From the NCBI GenBank assembly GCA_002792135.1, contig PFNU01000066.1, positions 1-5,901 on the forward strand: 5,901 nt of DNA. The letters run 5' to 3'. The translations under genes and the position numbers were made by a program. The stretch comes from a bacterium (Candidatus Torokbacteria) CG_4_10_14_0_2_um_filter_35_8. Its GTDB lineage: Bacteria > Patescibacteriota > GCA-2792135. The stretch's first letter is position 1; the number at the start of each line of letters is the position of its first letter. This document shows positions 1 to 4,619 of the stretch, piece after piece. Below the pieces are notes generated by a model, which was not told the DNA's origin, did no database searches, and saw nothing but the letters and a program-made list of their open reading frames with translations.

Positions 1-22
1 AAATAAAAGTCATTTCCTTCGG

Positions 23-69
23 GGTATGACATTTCTATATGGCCAGAGGTATGACATTTCTATATGGCC
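23..69. repeat. Two 22-bp direct repeats, possible insertion-sequence end
   Basis: Two identical copies containing TATGACATTTCTATATGG lie at 23-44 and 48-69, separated by 3 nt (period 25). A weaker third relative may sit at about 9-24 (AGTCATTTCCTTCGGGG). Read on the minus strand from position 75, the block starts TGTCAAGG and continues inward with the two copies. Multiple short repeats inside a TG...CA terminus are characteristic of IS21-type transposon ends, where they bind the transposase. No transposase lies in the window, so the element, if real, would be to the left. The repeats and coordinates are seen directly; the IS assignment is inference. Two copies with a 3-nt gap do not make a CRISPR. 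Confidence 0.55.
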
Positions 70-209
70 TTGACAGCAGACAAGTAGATTTATTCGGAGA
101 AATATGTTATATTTATAAACAAATCCTATGCATTCTTCAAATTAACCATCTATAAAGTGTATAAATAGGTAAAGAGGGATAGGTTTTGGAATTAAAGGAA
201 ATACTAAAT

Positions 210-1676
210 ATGAGCAAGAAATTAAGGTTTTTTATTTTGTTTTTTGGTACTTTGTTATTTATTATAACAGCCCCTATTCTTATAGCTTATAGCATAGGAT
301 ATAGGTATGATTTTGAGAACAAGAGAGTGGTAAAAAAGGGAGTATTAGTATTGTGGGCTGAAAACTCTGATGTTGAAATTTTAATTAATGATGAAAAAAT
401 TGAGAACACAGAAACAAAGTCCAGTGGTCTAATAAATAAATATCTTAACTCAAAAGGATCATTATTTGAAATAGAACTTTTACCAGGGTCTTACACCATT
501 AAACTTCAAAAAGAAGGATATGTTGCCTGGGAGAAAAGACTAAATATAAAATCAGGATATGCGACAATTGCTGATGGCATCCATCTTTTTCCAGAAAATC
601 CTGAGATAAAAAAGATTGGAGGTGAAAACATCCAAATAGCATCTTTTGCAGAAGACGGTAAAAAAGCTTATTGGATAGAAGAAGATAGCAGTTTGACTGT
701 TTTTGATTTTTCTAAAAAGAAAGTGGAAACCGCGCTTTCCCAAAAAGATATTAAAGGCTTAACACTCGATAAAAATTTTCTCTTTGTATCAAAAGATTCT
801 AAAAGTATTCTTTTTAAAGCTTTGGACTCTAAAAGAAATACGCATTTTCTTATTTTAGATATTTCACTGAAAAAACCCAAAGTACACAATATTACTTCAG
901 AACTTGCAAAAATGACTATCTCCGATCTTTCTTCCGAGAACTTTACTTGGCACCCAAAAGACAGCAAAAAGCTTCTAGTTTTGCACAAAGAAAATGTTTA
1001 CGAGATAGATATTTTAGAGGAAGATAAAACTCCCAAACTACTTCTAGATAATATATTAACTCTAACTTCTAATAAAGATAAAATATATTTTATTCAGAAA
1101 GATAATACTCAAAACCCAAAGCCTATATTACAACAAGCAATCTTTTCTTATGATTTAAAAAATATCAGGATTAGAAAAATATTAGAACTTCCAAAGGGGA
1201 AATATATTAAAATCATTCCTTCTTCTAATAGTAAATATCTTTTACTTGACAAAGAAGGAAATTTATTTTTAGTAAATTCTAATAATCTTGAACAAATCGC
1301 AGACAATGTTAAAAACGCTTGCTGGTCGGAATCAAATAATAAGATTCTCATTAAGAAGAAATATGAGCTTTGGATATATGATGTCAAACCAGAAAAGGAT
1401 GAAAGAAATCTAAATCTTTTAACAAGATATTCTTCAGAAGTTTATAATGCTTTCTTTCTTCCTACGACAAAATATGATTATGCCGTCTTTCAAGTAGGAA
1501 ATAAAATAAAGGCAGTAGAATGTGATTATCGATATAAGGCTAATGCTTCTGATTTAGTGATTTTAAACCAAAATAAAAAAACTTATATAACATCTTCTTC
1601 TGATGGTAATTTCCTTTACTTTGTTGGTATTGGTAAAAAAAAGCAAAAGGTATTGTATGAAGTTAATATAGAATAG
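210..1676 (+). CDS. Membrane-anchored PEGA-domain protein with propeller-like C-terminal region
   Basis: The 488-residue protein starts with a short basic segment (MSKKLR) and one hydrophobic span at about residues 6-29, with no signal-peptidase cleavage site evident, so it is probably anchored with its bulk outside the membrane. Residues about 43-127 form a PEGA domain: the diagnostic part is LLPGSYTIKLQKEGY, followed by W107 and a short strand region. PEGA domains are small surface-associated beta modules. Residues about 138-488 contain recurring short strands and phrases such as FTWHP and ACWSESNNKIL, typical of degenerate beta-propeller blades. This N-anchor, PEGA, propeller order is common in Patescibacteria; its role is unknown. 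I chose the ATG at 210, which has AAAGGA about 10 nt upstream and leaves a compact N-terminus. A TTG at 186, behind GAGGG, would add eight residues. The gene ends in TAG and no terminator is visible before the downstream tRNA. Confidence 0.85.
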   Translation: MSKKLRFFILFFGTLLFIITAPILIAYSIGYRYDFENKRVVKKGVLVLWAENSDVEILINDEKIENTETKSSGLINKYLNSKGSLFEIELLPGSYTIKLQKEGYVAWEKRLNIKSGYATIADGIHLFPENPEIKKIGGENIQIASFAEDGKKAYWIEEDSSLTVFDFSKKKVETALSQKDIKGLTLDKNFLFVSKDSKSILFKALDSKRNTHFLILDISLKKPKVHNITSELAKMTISDLSSENFTWHPKDSKKLLVLHKENVYEIDILEEDKTPKLLLDNILTLTSNKDKIYFIQKDNTQNPKPILQQAIFSYDLKNIRIRKILELPKGKYIKIIPSSNSKYLLLDKEGNLFLVNSNNLEQIADNVKNACWSESNNKILIKKKYELWIYDVKPEKDERNLNLLTRYSSEVYNAFFLPTTKYDYAVFQVGNKIKAVECDYRYKANASDLVILNQNKKTYITSSSDGNFLYFVGIGKKKQKVLYEVNIE

Positions 1677-1685
1677 AAGATTTTA

Positions 1686-1714
1686 TTGATTTTTCTTTCT
1701 TAAGTTGGTAGGAT
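1686..1714 (+). promoter_or_regulatory. Weak candidate promoter for the tRNA-Met/fMet/Asp cluster
   Basis: TTGATT (1686-1691) and TAGGAT (1709-1714) are separated by 17 nt, each matching four of six sigma-70 consensus positions. Transcription would start near 1721, about 30 nt before the first tRNA. The gap after the PEGA gene shows no terminator, so readthrough is an alternative source of transcripts. Confidence 0.3.
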
Positions 1715-1749
1715 AAACATTAGTAGTCGCATAGAAAAACGGTTTTAGA

Positions 1750-1822
1750 GGCGGGGTAGCTCAGCTGGTAGAGCACAGGACTCATAAGCCTGACGTCGTG
1801 GGTTCGATCCCCACCTCCGCTA
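1750..1822 (+). tRNA. tRNA-Met (CAT), elongator
   Basis: A full cloverleaf is present: acceptor 1750-1756 with 1815-1821, D stem GCTC/GAGC with GG in the loop, anticodon CAT at 1783-1785, T stem GTGGG/CCCAC with a normal TTCGATC loop, and discriminator A73 at 1822. CCA is not encoded. Both elongator Met and the Ile2 tRNA carry CAT. G2-C71, C3-G70 and A73 fit methionyl-tRNA synthetase recognition, and the anticodon stem resembles elongator Met, so Met is preferred. Two oddities: the first acceptor pair is G1-U72, and the anticodon stem closes with an A31/G39 mismatch. It is the first of three tRNAs in the cluster. Confidence 0.88.
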
Positions 1823-1824
1823 TT

Positions 1825-2033
1825 AATTAGGCTACTAGATTACTAGGAATTAAGGAATTAGGTATCAGAATCAGGTATTAGCCTACTACCTCAGAAAATT
1901 TCAAGCATCAAGTACCAAATCCCAAACAAGCACCAATTTCAAAATCTAAAATTCAAAACAACTGGTTTTGGATTTTGAATTTAGATATTAGAATTTGTTT
2001 AGAGTTTAGAAATTCGGATTTAGGATTTTAACA
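1825..2033. repeat. AT-rich imperfect palindromes in the tRNA-Met/fMet spacer
   Basis: This 286-nt spacer has no gene. It holds nested inverted repeats: TAGGCTA (1828-1834) against TAGCCTA (1879-1885), and further right a larger one in which AAAATCTAAAATTCAAAAC is mirrored, after a CTGG centre near 1962-1965, by TTTTGAATTTAGAT. Flanking words (CCAAATCCC, AAACAA, GGATTTAGGATTT) are also roughly complementary across the same centre. Words of the TTAGGAATT type and frequent stop codons rule out coding. Such degenerate folded spacers are common between genes in Patescibacteria; their function is unknown. Confidence 0.6.
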
Positions 2034-2108
2034 AGTATTCATAGGCCTAAGTTTCTTATTTTTGGCATAAGGATTAACCATTTCTGAAGTGTGAAGAACG
2101 AACTATGC

Positions 2109-2180
2109 CGCGGGGTAGAGCAGTAGTAGCTCGCGAGGCCCATAACCTCGAGGTCGCCGGTGCAAATCCGGCCCCCGCAA
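2109..2180 (+). tRNA. Initiator tRNA-fMet (CAT)
   Basis: The acceptor is CGCGGGG (2109-2115) against CCCCGCA (2173-2179), so position 1 is C facing A72, the unpaired end that marks bacterial initiators for formylation. The anticodon CAT is at 2141-2143 and A73 at 2180; CCA is not encoded. Of the three G-C pairs usual in the initiator anticodon stem, pairs 30-40 and 31-39 are G-C but 29-41 is A-U. Three positions are highly unusual. The base before the anticodon is C33 (2140) rather than U33. The D loop is AGTAGTA, giving A18 where G18 is expected. The T loop is TGCAAAT, giving G55 where U55 is expected. All stems pair well, so it does not look like a decayed gene. Confidence 0.92.
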
Positions 2181-2188
2181 CAAGAAAG

Positions 2189-2251
2189 TTCAAAAATCAA
2201 AAATAAAAAATCAAAAAAGTATTTTTTAAACTTTTATTTTTAAGTTTTGAA
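2189..2251. repeat. Inverted repeat between tRNA-fMet and tRNA-Asp
   Basis: The left arm at 2189-2208 (TTCAAAAATCAAAAATAAAA) and right arm at 2232-2251 are complementary at 18 of 20 positions around a 23-nt AT-rich loop. It fills nearly the whole spacer between the two tRNAs. In a precursor transcript it would form a long A-U hairpin between them, perhaps a processing signal (inference). There is no T-run of the kind that ends transcription on the plus strand, so I do not call it a terminator. Confidence 0.6.
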
Positions 2252-2257
2252 TTTTTT

Positions 2258-2336
2258 GGGCTCGTGGTGTAGCTTGGCCTAACACATCTCCCTGTCACGG
2301 AGAAGATCGGCGGTTCAAATCCGCTCGAGCCCGCCA
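2258..2336 (+). tRNA. tRNA-Asp (GTC), CCA encoded
   Basis: The acceptor GGGCTCG (2258-2264) pairs fully with CGAGCCC (2326-2332). The D stem is GTGT/ACAC, the anticodon stem TCTCC/GGAGA, the anticodon GTC is at 2294-2296, and the T arm is GGCGG-TTCAAAT-CCGCT. The discriminator is G73 (2333), the main aspartate identity base, and CCA follows at 2334-2336. It is the only tRNA in the window with an encoded CCA. It is last in the cluster and lies 25 nt before the terminator. Confidence 0.95.
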
Positions 2337-2361
2337 GAAAGAATTTAAAAAATTAAAAATT

Positions 2362-2394
2362 AAAAAATACTCCAAATGTAAGGGGTATTTTTTT
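2362..2394 (+). terminator. Intrinsic terminator of the tRNA-Met/fMet/Asp cluster
   Basis: The stem AAAAAATACTCC (2362-2373) pairs with GGGGTATTTTTT (2382-2393), one G-U pair included, across the 8-nt loop AAATGTAA, and ends in seven T. The T-run lies partly inside the stem, so it could also work on the minus strand. Its presence separates the tRNA cluster from the RNA unit that follows. Confidence 0.75.
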
Positions 2395-2448
2395 AACCAT
2401 GCCCCGACTTTAGTAAAACGACACTAGTCCCTAGTCCCCACTAAACCC

Positions 2449-2477
2449 TTGACAATCCTCCTTTATTTGTATATCAT
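2449..2477 (+). promoter_or_regulatory. Strong sigma-70-type promoter of the unassigned RNA unit
   Basis: A perfect -35 box TTGACA (2449-2454) and a -10 box TATCAT (2472-2477, five of six matches) are separated by exactly 17 nt. Predicted transcription start is about 2484. It sits just after the tRNA terminator. It is the best promoter match in the window. Confidence 0.7.
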
Positions 2478-2483
2478 ACCCTG

Positions 2484-2843
2484 TCTCAAAAATTAAGAAA
2501 AATTGGCTATTCTAAGCATATTTTACTAACTAAAGCAGAAAGGTATGGCTGAAAAAATGTATTGGGGTGTATGCAATATACCAGCATTTATTTGCGGTAT
2601 ATGCTCCATTCGCAGATTATCTTTCTGCTGGTGTGGATATTCCTGGAAAAAGGATGACAAAGGAACTATTAGAATAGTAGCCTTTGATAGGTCTTGTCTA
2701 GGAGCAGTATCTAAACTAAGCAGAAAGTTATTGCTGCAGTAAAAATTATACGCCAAAATAACATTATTATATTGGTGTAGTAAGGAGGGGGTAAAATAAA
2801 AGCCCCAAATCGGTTTCCCTTTAAAGACATGGTTTGGGGTTTT
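2484..2843 (+). ncRNA. Unassigned structured RNA of about 360 nt
   Basis: The segment has its own promoter at 2449-2477 and terminator hairpin at 2799-2843, and no convincing protein gene. It is visibly richer in G+C than nearby spacers and folds well. Elements include AGCAGAAAG (2534-2542) with CTTTCTGCT (2621-2629), enclosing GCAATATACC (2574-2583) with GGTATATGC (2596-2604); TCCT/AGGA (2641-2654); CAAAGG (2658-2663) with CCTTTG (2681-2686), containing an inner ACTA/TAGT stem; and TACGCCAA with TTGGTGTA near 2750-2780. A second AGCAGAAAG at 2719-2727 could replace the first as partner of 2621-2629. I see no hallmarks of tmRNA (no TTCRA T-loop or CCA end), RNase P RNA (no GGAAAGTCC or ACAGAA core) or SRP RNA (no GGAA tetraloop helix). 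A 65-codon ORF (2545-2742) with AAAGG only a few nt before its ATG overlaps the folded part; its Cys-rich sequence resembles nothing I know. Ends are approximate. Confidence 0.5.
2799..2843. terminator. Terminator hairpin closing the RNA unit, probably bidirectional
   Basis: AAAGCCCCAAA (2799-2809) pairs with TTTGGGGTTTT (2833-2843), one G-U pair included, around a large loop of about 23 nt whose edges can add two more pairs. The plus-strand tail is TTTT then ATGAT, somewhat short. On the minus strand the tail is CTTTTATTTT. Just upstream lies AAGGAGGGGG (2782-2791), whose G-run could compete for the CCCC at 2803-2806. Confidence 0.6.
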
Positions 2844-2931
2844 ATGATACATATAAGTTGAGTTGAATAAATATAAGAACATATATAAAATAATATTAGG
2901 GTTGTTTTTGCAATATAGGTTATAAATCTCC

Positions 2932-2962
2932 TCAGCCCAAGGCTGATCCACCTAGGGCGGAT
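2932..2962. repeat. Double GC-rich hairpin
   Basis: Two small hairpins are fused at A2946: TCAGCC-CAA-GGCTGA (2932-2946) and ATCCACC-TAG-GGCGGAT (2946-2962, one A/C mismatch). They stand out in an AT-rich stretch (2844-3069) with no gene in it. The second stem has the same ATCCRCC/GGYGGAT design as the hairpin at 5770-5796, suggesting members of one dispersed short palindromic repeat family. Confidence 0.5.
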
Positions 2963-2995
2963 GACCAATTGCTTTAGGCTTTAGATATTAGGTTA

Positions 2996-3057
2996 TAGGT
3001 GATAGGTAGCAGTTTTTTTCTACGACTTATCCTCTATTCCCTAATCCCTATCACCTA
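2996..3057. repeat. Inverted repeat just upstream of tRNA-Gly
   Basis: TAGGTGATAGG (2996-3006) is perfectly matched by CCTATCACCTA (3047-3057), with a 40-nt loop containing a run of seven T. Outer words TTTAG (2980-2984) and CTAAA (3062-3066) extend the mirror symmetry to four nt before the tRNA. I could not find a convincing promoter for the Gly/Thr tRNAs; it may lie in or overlap this region. Confidence 0.55.
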
Positions 3058-3069
3058 CCCCCTAAATCC

Positions 3070-3141
3070 GCGAGAGTAATTCAGTGGTAGAATGTCACCT
3101 TCCCAAGGTGGACGTCGGGGGTTCGAATCCCCTCTCTCGCT
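3070..3141 (+). tRNA. tRNA-Gly (CCC)
   Basis: The acceptor GCGAGAG (3070-3076) pairs perfectly with CTCTCGC (3134-3140). The D loop is AGTGGTA with normal G18G19, the anticodon CCC is at 3102-3104, the T arm is GGGGG-TTCGAAT-CCCCT and the discriminator is U73, as usual for bacterial glycine tRNAs. CCA is not encoded. It reads GGG codons. Its D loop differs from that of the initiator tRNA in this window by one base, which helps show what changed there. Confidence 0.95.
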
Positions 3142-3163
3142 TAAAAACTATCCCTACAACCTT

Positions 3164-3236
3164 GCCAACGTAGCTCAGTTGGTAGAGCGAGGCACTCGTA
3201 ACGCCTAGGTCGTGGGTTCGATTCCCACCGTTGGCT
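3164..3236 (+). tRNA. tRNA-Thr (CGT)
   Basis: The acceptor GCCAACG (3164-3170) pairs perfectly with CGTTGGC (3229-3235). The D stem is GCTC/GAGC, the anticodon CGT is at 3197-3199, the T arm is GTGGG-TTCGATT-CCCAC and the discriminator is U73. CCA is not encoded. It reads ACG codons. The anticodon stem closes with an A31/C39 mismatch, echoing the A31/G39 of the elongator Met tRNA. It lies 22 nt after tRNA-Gly, so the two are surely co-transcribed, and a terminator hairpin follows 27 nt later. Confidence 0.95.
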
Positions 3237-3254
3237 TAAAGAGTTTTTACGAAT

Positions 3255-3283
3255 ATAAAAAACAGGGCACAAACCCTGCTTTT
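3255..3283. terminator. Bidirectional intrinsic terminator between tRNA-Thr and the minus-strand operon
   Basis: CAGGG (3263-3267) pairs with CCCTG (3274-3278) across the 6-nt loop CACAAA. On the plus strand it is followed by CTTTT and serves the Gly/Thr tRNAs. On the minus strand the stem is followed directly by six T and then ATATT, a stronger terminator for the operon ending at 3381. The 98 nt between it and that stop codon (3283-3380) contain only TTTAGAATT-type degenerate repeats. Confidence 0.72.
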
Positions 3284-3380
3284 GTAATTTAAGAAATAAT
3301 AATTATAAAGAGAGAATATAGAATTTAGAATTTAGAGTCTTAACTTACTGGCTACTAGTCTCTAATAACCTCTCGTCCTT

Positions 3381-4448
3381 CTACAAAGTTGGAACTTCCA
3401 AAGTATCTTTTCCTTCAAAATCTACTTCTTTACTCTCTTTATTCCACCAAAAACCAGAAAGAAATACTGAGATAAAAGTTTCGTCAATTTGCCCAGAAAG
3501 CCATTCCTGAAAATCGGTTCTTATGAGAATATGACTTGCTTTTATTTTCTCTTCCTTATCATTTCTATCGGTAACCTCTATAATATGAAATCCATATTTA
3601 GTTTTTACAAGATTACTTACTTCTCCTTTCTCTAAAGAAAAAGCAGCATCTTCAAACTCTTTTATCATATCCCCTTTAGAAAACCAACCTAAATCTCCTC
3701 CATTTTCTGCACTATAATTATCTTCACTATATTTTTGAGCAAGTTCGGAAAAACTTGCCTCACCTTTTTTTATTTCTTCTAATACTTTTTCTGCTTCTTC
3801 TCTTGCTTCTCCGATAACTTCTTCATCTTCCAGAACTTTCTCCTCTAGTTTTTTTCTACGAAGAGAGGGAATAAGAATTTTCTGTTTAAACTCATCAAGA
3901 GTCCAGCCATATATTTCATTAATCTTTTCTTCTACTAAGGCTTTATCACCCGTTGCTTCTACTATCATTTCTAATTCTTTATCTATATCCTCATCTGTTA
4001 CTAAAACATCTTTTTTAAGACAAAGTTCTCTAACTATTTCATCTTCTATCATCCGTTTGAGAACCATAGCATTAAGACTACTCCATATTTTTTTACCTTC
4101 ATCTGACGAGAAATCCATATTTTCGTTTTCTTCATATATTTTGGTGACAGAATCCATACTATCTTTAAAATTAGCAAAAGTTACCAATCGGAAATTTACT
4201 AGAGCTACAGGATAGGGAAGAGCTTTTTTCATAATATCAGTATATTTATTATCCCAACCTAGCTTATATAGCCCTGCCCCTGTTACTATTACTGTAATTA
4301 GAGCAACAATACAGAATGCAAAGAATAATATTCCTACAATATTCCTCTTTTTCTTAGGCTCTTTCTCTTTTTTAACTTTCTTAGTTTCTTTTTTTTCTAA
4401 AAAACCAAAATCCTCTTTTTGATTTGTGTCTTTTTTATTGTTTTCCAT
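3381..4448 (-). CDS. Membrane-anchored SurA/PrsA-like foldase with parvulin (PpiC) domain
   Basis: This 355-residue protein probably catalyses cis-trans isomerisation of prolyl bonds and assists folding of exported proteins. It has a very charged Lys/Glu-rich cytoplasmic tail (1-35), one membrane span (about 36-62, not a lipobox), a helical chaperone-like region (about 113-205) and a parvulin domain from about 214. Family motifs include FSELAQKYSED (233-243), GGDLGWF (250-256) and YGFHIIEV (285-292, His288). The usual first strand with its catalytic His (ASHIL) is absent from the start of the domain and instead lies at its end, residues 304-308 (His306). Only about 45 residues follow, too few for a second domain. 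The start ATG at 4448 has AAAGGA very close upstream. It is the last gene of the minus-strand run, about 170 nt after the FtsB/DivIC-like gene, and ends in TAG before a strong terminator. Confidence 0.88.
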   Translation of the reverse strand: MENNKKDTNQKEDFGFLEKKETKKVKKEKEPKKKRNIVGILFFAFCIVALITVIVTGAGLYKLGWDNKYTDIMKKALPYPVALVNFRLVTFANFKDSMDSVTKIYEENENMDFSSDEGKKIWSSLNAMVLKRMIEDEIVRELCLKKDVLVTDEDIDKELEMIVEATGDKALVEEKINEIYGWTLDEFKQKILIPSLRRKKLEEKVLEDEEVIGEAREEAEKVLEEIKKGEASFSELAQKYSEDNYSAENGGDLGWFSKGDMIKEFEDAAFSLEKGEVSNLVKTKYGFHIIEVTDRNDKEEKIKASHILIRTDFQEWLSGQIDETFISVFLSGFWWNKESKEVDFEGKDTLEVPTL

Positions 4449-4560
4449 GATTCCTTTGTTATTAAATTAATTTTAAATCCTATTTGTTCTAATCATACAC
4501 AATATAATTTAAAATTACTAGCGCTGTAATACAGGAATTCTGATGTCTTTAAGATCTGCT

Positions 4561-4593
4561 AAAAAAAGAGAGAGTGCTTGTTCCCAACTAGCA
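4561..4593 (-). terminator. Weak hairpin with T-run between the FtsB/DivIC-like and foldase genes
   Basis: On the minus strand TGCT-A-GTT (4593-4586) pairs with AAC-A-AGCA (4582-4575) around a GGG loop with one A/A mismatch. CTCTCTC and seven T (4567-4561) follow. The 7-nt gap between stem and T-run makes it a poor terminator, perhaps an attenuator. Further down, a TATGAT box (4497-4492) could start a separate transcript for the foldase gene, but I see no good -35. The rest of the 4449-4619 gap shows nothing else. Confidence 0.3.
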
Positions 4594-4619
4594 AACTAAG
4601 ATTATTTATCTCAAAAAAC

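Noticed and set aside
23..69. CRISPR array
   Set aside because: There are only two repeat copies separated by 3 nt, with no spacer-length gaps.
70..113. TTGACA...TATATT as a promoter for the PEGA gene
   Set aside because: The spacing is 32 nt, far from the 17 expected; no -10 box sits at the right distance from TTGACA.
552..1387. Three minus-strand ORFs opposite the PEGA gene
   Set aside because: They are shadows of a well-supported plus-strand gene and show no domain features or ribosome binding sites.
2686..2712. SRP-RNA-like AGGTC...GGAGCAG segment flanked by GATA/TATC
   Set aside because: It recalls the SRP helix 8 motif, but the GGAA-type tetraloop and proper flanking pairs are missing, so it is too weak to call 4.5S RNA.
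2545..2742. 65-codon plus-strand ORF with a Cys-rich product
   Set aside because: AAAGG precedes its ATG, but the sequence has no recognisable domain, its composition is unlike the neighbouring Lys/Glu-rich proteins, and it overlaps several hairpins and the competing repeats of the RNA unit. It is kept only as an alternative reading of that unit.
2484..2843. tmRNA or RNase P RNA assignment for the structured RNA
   Set aside because: There is no tRNA-like domain with TTCRA and a CCA end, no tag reading frame ending in a hydrophobic alanine-rich tail, and no GGAAAGTCC or ACAGAA-type RNase P core.
2526..2951. 141-codon minus-strand ORF
   Set aside because: It runs through the terminator hairpin and opposite the promoter-driven RNA unit, is rich in Tyr, Asn, His and Phe with no domain pattern, and looks like a chance ORF. 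The other-frame ORF at 2711-2968 is rejected for the same reason.
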